From assembly GCF_001949145.1 (NCBI RefSeq), contig NW_019091404.1, forward strand, positions 3,379,502 to 3,439,501: 60,000 nt of DNA, read 5' to 3'. Below are positions 14,117-25,290 of the stretch, one piece after another (position 1 is the first letter of the stretch; the number at the start of each line of letters is the position of its first letter). The position numbers and the translations under genes are program-made. Origin of the DNA: Acanthaster planci (Eukaryota > Echinodermata > Asteroidea > Valvatida > Acanthasteridae). The notes beneath the pieces were generated by a model. It had not been told where the DNA came from. It saw nothing but the letters and a program-made list of their open reading frames with translations, and searched no databases.

Positions 14117-14202
14117 TGACGTCATGATGACGTTATCAACAACCCTGCATGAAGTACTGTATAATGTATATAGGAGGATGTTCAGAGCCCTTGATGACGT
14201 CA
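14117..14202 (+). promoter_or_regulatory. paired CRE (ATF/CREB) palindromes upstream of VWA5B-like gene
   Basis: Two perfect TGACGTCA octamers lie at 14117-14124 and 14195-14202, and a TGACGTTA variant begins near 14128. They are 345-430 bp upstream of the VWA5B-like ATG at 14547. TGACGTCA is the established palindromic binding site of ATF/CREB bZIP factors. That these sites drive this promoter is inference; the transcription start is not visible. Confidence 0.45.
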
Positions 14203-14546
14203 TGAGTTGGCACACTTTGGCCAGGAAAGCGTTGCAGAGCGTGTCTACACTTGTCCAGGCATGCAGACTGTCATGACAGACAGTTTAAGATGCATGTGAT
14301 CTGAGGTTATGCAGTTGAACATCACACTCTTACTAGAGATGCGTTGCTGATTTTCACGCTTGGACAAACTATCCCTACAGATTATCGAAATTCTGGCCTC
14401 ACAGGGAAAACTCCAACGTTCCCCTCTCGGTCTTTGAGCGGTTTTCAGTGAGAGTTTTAATGAGTAGGTGGGCAAATTGTTTTTCCTCAGGACATTCCCG
14501 TACAGCCGTTGTACGTGTTTCCGGAGCAATTTAGCCAACTACAAAG

Positions 14547-15991
14547 ATGCCCGGACTAATTGACAGACATACCCGGTCGCCCCTGGCTTTACAGGCGACG
14601 CGGGTGTCGACGTGCCTCAACGGTTTGTCGCTTGGTCTCACTTCATCCTTGACTTACTTCAACGATGAGGATCACGTCGTTGAGGGCGTCTTCTGTCTTG
14701 CTCTGGACGAGAATACGTCAGTGACGGGATTTGAAGCGCGTATGTCTCAGGGACGGAACATCAGCGTGCACGTGAAGGATCGATGCGAAGTTGAACATTA
14801 CGACGAAATCTTAACTGGTTCGCCTGCTGCGTCTCGTAACAGCAGCCATCACACCTATATCCCACCTGGAAAGTTTGCCTTGACTGAGTATGATAGTACC
14901 CGTGTATTTTGTGCCAATCTCGGTACCATTCGACCCCACGGGACGGTCACCATACTCATGTGCATTTCATCTCTACTTCAAACTGGTCAATCGGGAGAAG
15001 TGTTGATGAAACTGCCAAATATTTTCACCCCTCGGTTTGTCCGTGAGCCTGTGCCTTCAGAAGGAAAGAGCAGTGCCCATTCCTCGCGCCCTAAAGCCAA
15101 GCCAAGCCTAGCTGCTGCATCACACCATCAGTTTATCCTTAGATCCTTGATCGATATTGCTGAGGAGGTCAGTGACACATCCAAGGAGTATGACTTTGAG
15201 TTTCAGTTAGAGGTGAAAGCACCCACCCTTCTTGCAGGTGTATCTTCGTCTACTCACGCCATCCGAGTAGATGCCGATCCTTACGCCGAGAACGCTTCAG
15301 ATGTGTTTGTGACTTTAGCTGAGCCCCATTCAATGGACCGTGACCTTGAGGTCATTCTTCACCCACCTAAGCCCCACCTGCCCATCGTCATCCTCGAACA
15401 CGGCGACATGAGCCCGGCTGAGTACGAGAATTTCGTCAAAGTGGAGCAGGAATATTTCAGAACTGGGGAGAGTACAGAAAGCGATCAAAGACGAGAATTA
15501 TTGAATCGAATGCATAAGGATATAATGCATAATGCCGTCTCGATGCTGAACTATTGCCCCGATTTTGACGTCCTGGCCCGTCAGATGTTGCCCTATCGCT
15601 TCGATATCCAAGGCGAATATATCTTCATGATTGACCGTAGTGGCAGCATGAGTGGCGAATATATCGCCAACGCCCGGGAAACACTTATGATGTTTTTAAA
15701 GAGTCTACCAACATGCTGCCATTTCAACATCATCGGGTTCGGTTCGTCATTCAAACCGCTGTTTGAGTGTAGCCGAGCCTACACGCAGTCCAACGTACGA
15801 GAAGCCAGTTCCAACATCACCAAAATGAGAGCCGATATGGGTGGAACTAGTCTTTTAGCTCCACTCTTGTGGATCTATCACCAACCTGTTACCAGAGGAT
15901 GGCCAAGACAGTTATTCGTCCTTACAGATGGCGGAGTCAACAATACTGGAGATATACTAGATCTAGTCCGGAGTCATTCTAGGCACACAAG
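14547..15991 (+). CDS. VWA5B1: VWA5B-like exon 1 (VIT and most of vWA)
   Basis: Encodes residues 1-481 plus two bases of codon 482. The first ATG is preceded by ACAAAG. The exon ends at AAG|GTAAGA, and the frame reaches a stop immediately after the donor. Holding the whole VIT domain and all three MIDAS loops in a single 1445-bp exon is unusual beside the 115-351 bp internal exons that follow. Confidence 0.93.
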
Positions 15992-18900
15992 GTAAGACAG
16001 GATATATTTACACCAAGTTATATCCAAAATTTATTTAATATTAAAGTTACAGTAGTCATGATTCACTTTAGTATCACCAATATTCAATTTGACCTTTATC
16101 CAAAACCTTTAAAAAATGGAATTTCCCAATCTCAACAAAGTTCCATCAGCACATTCTCATCGGTCAGAATGACGAAATGACTGACCTCTACCGGGGATGA
16201 TCCTTTTTAGAAAATCGTCTGGTGGTTTTTGGAACTGCAAATGAGGAGACACTGTATGTATGTGGTGTGAAAAGAAATTCTTGAGGGAAATGTGATCAGT
16301 TTAGGTAGTTTGTTGCTGTCTGTTTGCACTCAATTGGCAATCGGAGAAGATTGATTCACTGTAATTTAAGATCGTAAGAGATACCCGTCTCAGACAGACA
16401 GCGCGATAATTGGCTCGATACGTTGCCTTTGTTGGCTGACTTCCCGAAGTATATTTAGTCTCCTGATAAGGAGGTTTAAGAGTCATTGCTTCGCCTTGAA
16501 TTATGCCTTTGTGGTTCTTGTTCACTGAATCCAATTTCTACAGAGTTCATACATTTGGTGTTGGTGAGAACGTCTCCAAACGACTAGTGAAGGGCATGGC
16601 ACGGGCCGGTAGAGGGCGTGCTGAATTCATAGCCATCAAAGACCGCATGCAAAGCAAGGTAAGTACCGGTACGTAGGATCACGTCTACGCAAGTGCAAAC
16701 GCCTTCTGGGTGTTAGTTTTACATATGAAGGTGGGTATGGAAAGGCCAAAAATCGTAATAATTATTTGAAGTATAGTCAGTGAAGTCATTGTGATTATTT
16801 GAAAGGTGACGACCGTGGTAGATAGGCTACACGTTGTTCACTTGTTACCTGGAGAGCGACCGTGCATCTTTAGCCATAGCGTTGCATTACAAGACTACTG
16901 ATAAAAATAGTGACCTCCACATATGGTGGTGGTCTTGCCACTATCGAAGAACCACTTCGACGAAAAAGTTTTTCTTTTATTTGCACCCGATAATGTCAAA
17001 ATAGAATTTAGTATCGCGGAATCGCAAGTCCCACTTTCTCTAACCCGTTTAGTATAGATCGTTTGATGTTTCTCTATGTAGGAATATAAGATTCAATCAA
17101 GTCTGAAAGGAAACGACTGAGATATGGTGACTGTTGTCATGCTGCGCTGTATTGTCAGTATAATTATGCCAAAATTTACTGGCCTATTTTATAATAAAAT
17201 ACGTGTACTAGAAAAGGCCGATAGAGTAGGAGCAAGACTTTTACAATGATAATCAAAGCAGCTTGGTAAAAGTGACACTCAGCGTTATACTTCGTTTGTA
17301 CATGCGGACCCTCACATAAACATGCCTACATACAATACAGAAATAGAGGAACGTAACCCGATCTAACAAAATGAGTCTTAACTGGCATGTTTTAATTTGA
17401 TGGGTTTATTTTTATTATAAAGAGCATTTTCAGTCGTTCGTTTGGATTGACCACCGAGTTCAACATCAGAATATTGCCGTAGTGTGGGCGACGACACGTA
17501 TGCATTGTTACTATAGATTTCCATCTTGCGCGATTTGCGTCATGTAACTCAAAACTATTGCTGGGTTAGTTTGTGAATAAAATAATAAGAATCAATTGAA
17601 TTTACACAACTACGACCTTGGCATATAGACGCACTCTCACGTCTAGCTACCATGACGTCAGATCATTTGTGTAAGCTATATTGTCGTCGACTGAAACGGT
17701 TGAAATAATACTCTTCAGCGATAAGGGGGAAGTGTTTCAGCGACCCGTCTCAGACGTAAAGGCCTATATATAGAGACCATGGTGGTTGTCAAGAGCCTTA
17801 TTGATGTTCGAATGGACCACAGGACTCACGATTTCTGGGAAAGTAAGGCCCAGAAAATATTCTCAAGGGTTCTTTCTAAATGTCAAGAATACTCTTTAAA
17901 GTAGAGATATGTTTGGTGTATCATTAGACTACCATTATTGTGATATTTCGCCTTTTGCTAATCACGAAATTCCTGACCTTTTTGTAATAAAGGTTTCTGA
18001 CGCAATCATTGTATTTAATTTAGTCTGTATGAAAGAGTCTGTATTTTACACGCTCAAACCCTTTATCATCAAATCCTTTGGAGAAAGAACTTCAAATACG
18101 ACTGACTCATTCAAGAAATTAAAATTTACTACACACTTCGCTTCTAGAATTTGAATCCTGTTTTTCAAGTCATGCTTAATATTTTCACTCCCCTTTAAAA
18201 TATGACTCTTCATTTGAAATCACACTTGGGAGATTATTTGCAAACGACCGACTGGTTTAAAGAAGTCAATTTGTGCGGTTAATTGTCTGTAATATCAGCG
18301 TTGTCTCTTTAGTAACAGCTTGTGTGCGAAGCTTAAACCACTACTTTACAGGAAAAGCACTGACACAAATTTTAGCTGTTTATTGTTACAAGTATTTTTC
18401 AAGCCAAGTAGAATGCTAAAGTTCATTTTGCTTCGAACAGGCAGTGTTACCTGTGGGATTACTGAGTCAGGATCAAATATAAGAACATGCTATGCTTGAA
18501 TGAGACTTGTCGAACACTTTAAGCCATAATGGATGCAAACAAGTGGTCATAATACCAACCCTTGTAGCTCGAGGGAGAACCTGTCTTTCAGACCGTCATA
18601 CCAGCCCAGGTATCGGGTCGTCCCAATCACTTTCAGCTGTTCTCATGGAGACATCTATGTCTCTGAGGGAGCCCGTTTCTCCATTAACCACCCCCATCAA
18701 GATGCACTGAACTGAGGCAGTTTCGTTCTCGGCGTATCTTTACCGGAGTCTAGATCATTTTTGCGAGGACCCCAAGGACATAGAACGAGGTAGTATAAAA
18801 AAATGATATTGTTGACTCGTACGTCGGTGCTCTTAGAGTGCAGATCGCTTAGGCCGTGGATTTATTGTCTCTGAGGTGTAGAGTGGCAGTAGTCGTACGC

Positions 18901-21900
18901 GTCAAATGTTGCAATCATGTTGTGTAGGTCGATAGGAGGGAAAAAGTTGCGATAGACACAAAATTGGAAATTTTCCCTTCATCGTGACCTTTGCTAGAAC
19001 AACGAGCTGCACAGGTAGAAATTAATATCTAGTTTGAGCACAGCGTACTGTATATTTCGGATAGGATAAGGCCTGTTAAAATAGAATTTTACTTCCTCAT
19101 ATATGCTATAACTGTCAGTGTTCACGGGCTGTCATTTTACCTATATGACAATAAATTGGGCCTGTTCGATGGAGATAGCTGACCCACTAAGGTGTTTCCC
19201 AAATACTTTATTTGCTGTCTTTTGGGGTTGATTTTAGAATGTAACATAACTTAAACTCTAAGCTATTGGAGTTCCTAGTCAAATAAGATCTGAGTTCCCC
19301 GTCCTCACCCAGCTTGTTTACTTTTGATTTCCACTTTTAATAGCGAGCGGATCTCAGCCACATTGCCACCGATTCAAAATCGGTCGGTTATTCAAATGAG
19401 ATGCTTGGAATAGTGTTTTTAAGATCACGGCGATTTCGACCTCATCCAGGGTTGGCATCGGTTCAGGACGTCTTGCTAATCACCCAGAGCTAAAGCGTTT
19501 CATCTCCTATGCATTGCAATAGCCAGACAACGGTCTACAGGGAATACGTAGCATCTTATTACATGGAAGACGGCCGTTTTATATCCCATTACAGCTGCGT
19601 GTAAGACACATCGGTATCAATACAGGGAGGCCCAAAGCATCGATAAATAATTCACAGACGGATGGGCCATTTCTTGTAAAATTGGCGAAGGATTATTCTA
19701 ACCCAAATCCGGCGCTTACCTGGGGAGCATTTTTCAAAGCTTTCTTTCAGTCAGGCACTTTCAAGAGTTGCTTTTGTCACTAAACCGATTTGAATCATCT
19801 TAGAACATTGCACTTAGTTTCCAGACAGGAGTTTCCTGCAGGATTCTACTTCAGTTGCTTTATGTATTATAAAAAAGAATCCTTTTATATGTGGTTTGGT
19901 TTGGGGATGAAGTGCTATGCATGAAGTGTGATCAAATTTAATATATATTTTCTTTTTGTTTGATTTTTATTTGTAATTTAAACTGAAGTTATTTTTTAAG
20001 CATCGCTTTGGCAACATCTTGTTGAGACGCAGAATGTTTGGCCGAAGTTGTCTTCTGTGGGTTCGCTGGCCACAAGGAGAGGTTTGGTTTTGACATTCAA
20101 AAGGTCGCCAAAGGCTATTGCTCACCCGAACCTTCCATGCAAGCAGAGACGATAGCAACTGATCTGTTAAGGCTCCGATTTTCCGAGGCCTCGGAATTTT
20201 CAGGGAAAAATCGGACTGAAAAAAAAAGTTACCAGGAATGAACCCACTGACGTGTGTGATTTTGCGTCTGCGTTGTTTGAGTTTAATTTCAAAATAGATT
20301 CCTTCTCTCTTCAGTGGCCTTCCATCGAAGCTTTCAGTCTGGAAAAATAATTTTTTTTATACGGATGCTGAAATGAGGATTCATTTTTGTGTTCAAACTA
20401 TACAGTCCCGACAAATCTCAAACAATGTCTAAACAAAATATATAAAGGATAAACCCCAGGCAAACATTTTTTAAATTTTCAATTATCCTGTCTGGAAATT
20501 GAATTTTTCAGTTGATTAAAAGATGAAAATATCCTTACAGGAAGTTAAATGTCACATGCTTTTTAGCTGTAGCCCAATGCATCACCATTGTAAAATTTCC
20601 AGAGATGGCATGAAACATTTGTGTTTATTTCAAATTTTGAACTTCCGTAAAAATGGATGTGCACATTCCGCTTTGACTGCACTCTGAATTTTACAAGTTG
20701 GAATTTAAAACATTGCACACGCATATTATGTCGTCACACGTATCAATGAAGACTGCTTTTCGGAAATTTTTGATTTTTATAACCAAGAAATAACATTACT
20801 TCGAATCCAAAGACAGTTATTCTTTAAACCACTAACAATAATGGGTGTTTTTCTTTCGATCAGGTGTTGAGTACGTTAAAGCACGCCCTCCAGCCTTGTA
20901 TTAGTGATATCCGTCTGGACTGGAAACTACCGTACGGAGTGGAAGTCCTTCAGTCCCCTACCGTGCATCCATCAATCTTCCAGGGAGAGCCTTTGGTGGT
21001 CTACGGTCTCCTATGCGATACGGTCCGTATGCATAGCACGTTGGCCTCGGTGCTTCTCAAGACGGCTCGGAAGAATCCCTTTGTGGAGAAAGCACTGTCC
21101 AGAGGCTCAAGCAACGAGAAGGCAGAGGAAGACGCCTCGTCGCCGACGAGACCTAAATCCCCTGTGAAAAAGGATGGAAGTCATGAACAAGGTGACAGTT
21201 TTTTTGAAACCTTCATAAATGTGGTTCATAATATTTTGTATCCTGAGGTGACGTCATTCGAATTAAACTTTACAGTGATCAAAATGTTTCAAAGGTTGCG
21301 TTATTCTTTTTCTTTTATAAAAGAAGAAATTCAGTATTTTTAATAAGCAACCTATTCTTTAAGTTTCCTTAACAAACATTTCAGAAGAGGTTTCAACTGA
21401 GAATCAAGAAGTTCTTCCCCCAAAGAGTCAATCCAACGGATTGACCCATTCCACGCCACCGATGGTTGAAGACGGCGATGTTGCTGTGCCTGCATCAGTC
21501 GAGCATAGTCCCAGACGAAAACTCTCCAATGTCGGTCAAACGGTAAGCCAAAAACTACCATTCTAAAGAAAACTGCACAATCGGTTGTCAGTTAAAAAAT
21601 TATTAAGAAGGAGGAAATTTAAATACGTAGCATCTTGTTTCTGAAGAAAGCGAACACGTGAAAGGCAGAGCGTGGGTGCATAGCAATGGCCATGGTGTGT
21701 CCTCAATATCTCTCTATTTTTAACCGCTCAGGGAGACTTGTTCACAGATCAAACTCTCATGCATACTTGTTTTATCTACAGTATGTGACAATCCATTTAG
21801 TTTGCTACAAATATCAATGTTCTTTCCCTCTTAGGCTCAAAAGCGCTATTTGGAACTTGCTGCCAAGCGGAATCGAACAGTGTCCGTTCCAGATAATCGT

Positions 21901-24900
21901 TTTGGGGGCGTGGCTGACCCGGTTGCTATCCAGGCAATTCTTTCACGTCTGGAAGCAACCAGTGAACGCCGGCAGTCTGAATCACAGCTCCACCCACTCT
22001 CGGCCAGATCCCGTAAATTCTCACCTGTCATGAGAGCCGAGGGTGGAAGCACGACTAGTTTCGATTTCGAGCCGTCCAGCCCGGCCTGGGATAATTTTAT
22101 GGAGTCAGGTGACGGAGAGGAGCTCTTCGATCAAGACGTTCAAATGTCATTGAACGACGCTGTGGTGCTGGACGACGGCAAACTGGTAAGATGAGCCATG
22201 GGTATCCCAACAGTGCATGCTTTAAGCGCATCCGAGGTCATTCGAGAACGGCGCACGATCTCCGTCCTATAAGCGCAGCCGTGTGCCGACACACACGTGT
22301 GCTTTGTTCTCAAATGACCTTGCCTTTTTGAAATAAACAGCTTTTAAAACTGGCAATTAGTGATTTGAACAAAATAAGCCTACCTCATGGGTAAGATTTC
22401 TTTTTTTTAAATCTCATTCTGAGAGTTATTTCATTTCGTTTCTTTTCATTTGTGGTATCGAAGGTTGATATGGCGACACGAACAGGAAAATGCAGTGTCA
22501 CTGTATCTGGCCTCTTCTGCGGTCGTCCAATCAGCTGCGATGTTCCTTTTGATATATCAACCCTTGTGCGTGGTGAATGGGTTGGACCGTGCGGCGAAGA
22601 GGACGTCTGGGAGGAGACTATACATCAACTAGCTGCCAAGCGTTTGCTGCAAGATTTTGACGCATTGTCAAGGCGCTTAGGACATGAAAACGGTCAGATA
22701 TTTTGTACACCCATTTCCTCTTGTCACTTTCTTGGATTTGAAGCCTTTAGATATTCTTTTATTGTGAATGACAGCTGTCATGAGCATCTCTCCTAGCTGA
22801 TATTAAATCAAAATCTCCTTATTGTTATGGGACATCCTATCTAACATATGAAACAGCCGTCTGCGTTATTTCAGTTAGCTGTTGCTCTTTATATAGGGGA
22901 CAAGCGAAACTTCTCCGATGCTACCGCCGAAGAAATGGTGAAGGTTCGTACCAAGATGCTAGAGGTATCTCAAGCAGCTAATGTCATTTGTCGTCACACG
23001 GCATTCGTCTCTGTAGACCAGGAGACATTGGAGCCTTTACCATCACCCATACAGGTGAGAGATGCGATTGGAGGTTGACAGGGTCCATTACGATCAAAAG
23101 AGGGTGATATGTCTGGCGTGACGACAGAGCCAAGCCCTGTATGATCTTATACGTCTCACGCCAAAGATGGAACCGACGGGCTTGCTTACGGCTAAGTGGT
23201 ACTTAACACGTATTCAGTTTTTAAAAATTTAAAACCAAAGTCGGCCAGGAAATAAATATCCACGTATTTCTCTGGTTAACTACAGGGATTGCACTTTACA
23301 GCCTTTCAATGACTCCATACTGTGTAAAAGGAACAGTCACCGAGTACAAGGGGTCTATTGCTTGAGCTGTTCTCCGATTTTAATGGAGAATTATTATTCT
23401 GTCAGGGAATTGTCCCACATTGGCAGATATTTAGATCTTGTCATTGATAAGCAGTGTTCAATGCCCACGCAGAACCCAGTTCATGTCTCTTTCATGACAA
23501 TATTACTCTATTCTGCGTTATAGGTGATCCAGCCAACACCACGCATCTCAAAGCCAGTTGGTAAACGATCCATTCGGTTTGGTTACAGCAAAGGGTTAGG
23601 TCGACGGATATCCACGTCGTTCACCGACTCGGAAGAAGACGCCTTCTCGTCAGGACTAGGTAATTTACAGTCACTGTTGACATAGACAGAGCCTATTTCC
23701 TTTTCATTTTGCAGCCCTAACAATGATTCGTTTACCAAATGCATCCAGTGCTTTGTTTCCAGCCTCTCATTCCTCATGAGCATACCGTCAATTCTGTCTT
23801 TTTCCAGGTCGATCTGATTCAATGAGTTCTAGTCAGTCTCAGTCCCAACCTTACTCGGCTTCACATTCCCTTGATTTACCGCACGCTGGATCCAATAGTC
23901 CGACCTGGTCATCACACGAAGTACCTGAATGTAAGTCACACGGCAATACCTTCGACAGAGTGCAGATGGTGTCGATATCATTTACTGTCAATTATTAAAA
24001 TATTTCACAAGCAATTTCCTTGCCGAATATATCTAATACTTTATGGGTTATGCTTTTTACTCAGGGTCGTTTTCTGGATCCTTTTCCAACATCAACATCA
24101 CTAAGCCGAAACCATGGCAACTAGCCACCCGCCTCATTAAGCTTAGCAACCGATTGAGCACGATGCCGTCGAAGAGACCACTCTTCCGTGCTGTTGACAT
24201 GATGGAAGGAGGTGGTCGGACCCTCAGCATGGAAACAGTTGAGCTGCACGCTCTTGTCAACCTCCAGCTATCTAATGGATCATGGGACCTCGATCAGGAG
24301 CTAGCTGAAGCCTTAGATATTCCCATGGAGAAGCTGAAGAGGGCATCACCTCTCTGCATCCCGGCTGGTGACGAGGAGAGCGTCTTCGAAGCCGAGGTGG
24401 ATACAACTGCCAAAGGAGGAGTATCCAGTCCAAGCAACATTGACACCGATGATGCCTATACCAGCCAAGACAAAGATAAAGAGGAGGATGAGATGCACAT
24501 CAAGATAGTCGAGAGCCCTGTCGATGGTAGTAAACCCTCTACTACTTTACCACAGTCTGACAGTGGATACCAGACCCTAAGATCATGCTTTTCATCCCCT
24601 GATGAATCTGTTCTAGGAGCGCTTACTATGACGTATTCCACGCGTGTCGAGTCATCGCTGACAGAGAGCAATGCCGCAAAGAGCGACGTCTGTAGCAGCA
24701 ACAGTCCTGGGAGTAGGCGTCTGGGTTCTGACGACTCGTTTGGGGAGGTTTTGGAGAACCGCATCTGGGCTACTGTCTTGTCTCTAACCTGGCTGGAGCA
24801 CAATTGTGCCTCTTTCTTTAATGAGTGGGAGCTACTGGCCGCTAAAGCTGACCGTTGGTTAAATGAGCAGCGTCTACCACGAGGATTCGATCTACCGGGA

Positions 24901-24945
24901 TTGAAAGCAGCTGCGTATCAAGTTATTGTGCTGTCAAGAAAATAG
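14547..24945 (+). CDS. VWA5B1: VWA5B1/VWA5B2-like protein (VIT + vWA), 10 exons, 1307 aa
   Basis: Exons: 14547-15991, 16544-16658, 20864-21191, 21385-21542, 21835-22185, 22464-22692, 22897-23054, 23524-23659, 23808-23930, 24065-24945. All introns are GT-AG, phases agree at every junction, and the 3924-nt sum gives 1307 codons plus TAG. The protein starts MPGLI, as family members do. A VIT-type N-terminal domain occupies about residues 10-150. A vWA domain starts near 355 with a MIDAS made of DRSGS (363-367), the Thr of GGTS (about 434) and TDGG (460-463). The middle is Ser-rich and acidic. The C-terminus keeps the family features: an LQxxNGSWDL block, and a Trp-rich segment with WLEHN and EWELLAAKADRWL. 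Family members run about 1200 residues in vertebrates. The VWA5 group is related to inter-alpha-trypsin inhibitor heavy chains and PARP4, but its cellular role is poorly defined. B1 and B2 cannot be told apart here; a single pre-duplication ortholog is likely. Confidence 0.93.
15992..16543 (+). other. VWA5B-like intron 1
   Basis: GTAAGA donor and TTTCTACAG acceptor, phase 2, 552 bp. Nothing further is recognised inside. Confidence 0.85.
16544..16658 (+). CDS. VWA5B1: VWA5B-like exon 2 (end of vWA)
   Basis: Encodes the end of the vWA fold, starting VHTFGVGENVSKRLV and ending DRMQSK. Acceptor TTCTACAG, donor AAG|GTAAGT, phase 0 at the exit. Confidence 0.93.
16659..20863 (+). other. VWA5B-like intron 2 (4.2 kb)
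   Basis: The largest intron of the gene. It contains a CRE palindrome at 17653-17660 and the nested palindrome at 20174-20215. Two overlapping short frames at 18507-18715 have no recognised domain. The flanking exons join in phase 0 with family-like sequence, so no coding exon appears to be missing. Confidence 0.8.
20174..20215. repeat. nested palindrome around AGGCCT
   Basis: TTCCGAGGCCTCGGAA (20181-20196) is a perfect 16-bp palindrome. The outer word TCCGATTTT (20174-20182) recurs inverted as AAAATCGGA (20207-20215), so the block can fold as a stem with an asymmetric bulge. It lies in intron 2 of the VWA5B-like gene. Confidence 0.8.
20864..21191 (+). CDS. VWA5B1: VWA5B-like exon 3
   Basis: Encodes the region after the vWA domain (VLSTLKHALQPCISDIRLDW) and a charged Ser/Lys-rich tail ending HEQ. 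The donor is G|GTGACA, phase 1. The frame stays open past the donor to 21343, so intron retention would add about 50 residues rather than stop at once. Confidence 0.88.
21385..21542 (+). CDS. VWA5B1: VWA5B-like exon 4
   Basis: Linker of low complexity (EEVSTENQEVLPPKSQSNG onward). Acceptor ACATTTCAG, donor ACG|GTAAGC. Phase 1 entry and phase 0 exit. Confidence 0.88.
21835..22185 (+). CDS. VWA5B1: VWA5B-like exon 5
   Basis: 117 codons in phase 0, starting AQKRYLELAAKRNRTVS and ending VVLDDGKL. Acceptor CCCTCTTAG, donor CTG|GTAAGA. Confidence 0.9.
22186..22463 (+). other. VWA5B-like intron 5 with imperfect inverted repeat
   Basis: AGGTCATTCGAGAAC (22235-22249) recurs inverted as GTTCTCAAATGACCT (22306-22320), 14 of 15 matching around a 56-base loop. 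This could be a small foldback element; no coding content is seen. Confidence 0.7.
22464..22692 (+). CDS. VWA5B1: VWA5B-like exon 6
   Basis: Encodes VDMATRTGKCSVTVSGLFCG through LSRRLGHEN. Phase 0 entry and phase 1 exit at G|GTCAGA, a weak donor confirmed by the clean join to exon 7. Confidence 0.88.
22897..23054 (+). CDS. VWA5B1: VWA5B-like exon 7
   Basis: Encodes DKRNFSDATAEEMVK to LPSPIQ, including SQAANVICRHTAFVSVD, a segment conserved in VWA5 and ITIH-like proteins. Acceptor TTATATAG, donor CAG|GTGAGA. Confidence 0.9.
23524..23659 (+). CDS. VWA5B1: VWA5B-like exon 8
   Basis: Encodes VIQPTPRISKPVGKRS onward to EDAFSSGL. Basic then acidic/Ser-rich linker. Phase 0 entry and phase 1 exit at G|GTAATT. 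Confidence 0.85.
23808..23930 (+). CDS. VWA5B1: VWA5B-like exon 9
   Basis: Ser/Gln-rich linker (RSDSMSSSQSQSQPYS). Acceptor TTTTTCCAG, donor AAT|GTAAGT, phase 1 at both ends, so skipping it would keep the frame: a possible cassette exon. Confidence 0.85.
24065..24945 (+). CDS. VWA5B1: VWA5B-like exon 10 (C-terminus)
   Basis: Holds the conserved C-terminal module: HALVNLQLSNGSWDLDQEL, a Ser/Asp-rich spacer, then IWATVLSLTWLEHN and WELLAAKADRWL, ending VIVLSRK with a TAG stop. Confidence 0.93.
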
Positions 24946-25290
24946 ATTTAAGTTCTTAGGCTTATTCTGCAGAAAATTGTACTTCTGAATTTAAAGAGGT
25001 TATGAACATGATTACGGAAGTAAAATAATTATCTCAAAACGCAGTTTAGGAAAGTTTACTATCACCGAGTAGGACTATCTTGTGAAGACTTTGGGATATG
25101 AAGCTCGTGACTGCATGCTGTCAGCCCTGATTGGGAGAAATCAAGTACACTTACATAGAAAAAGCGGAAAGATACTATTATTATTCTTACTGGTTTATTG
25201 CCACTTACTTGCAACCTGGTAAGGTTGCAAAGTGGTACATAAAAATACATTAAAAATCATAGAAATGCGTATAAGAAATCTTACAATAAA
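24946..25290 (+). terminator. 3' UTR with poly(A) signal
   Basis: The first AATAAA after the VWA5B-like stop is at 25285-25290, overlapping a second (AATAAATAAAATAATG). This places the likely 3' end about 350 nt after the stop. Inferred from the signal alone. Confidence 0.55.

Noticed and set aside
18507-18715. Extra VWA5B-like exon in intron 2
   Set aside because: Exons 2 and 3 join in phase 0 with continuous family-like sequence, and neither overlapping frame resembles VWA5B.
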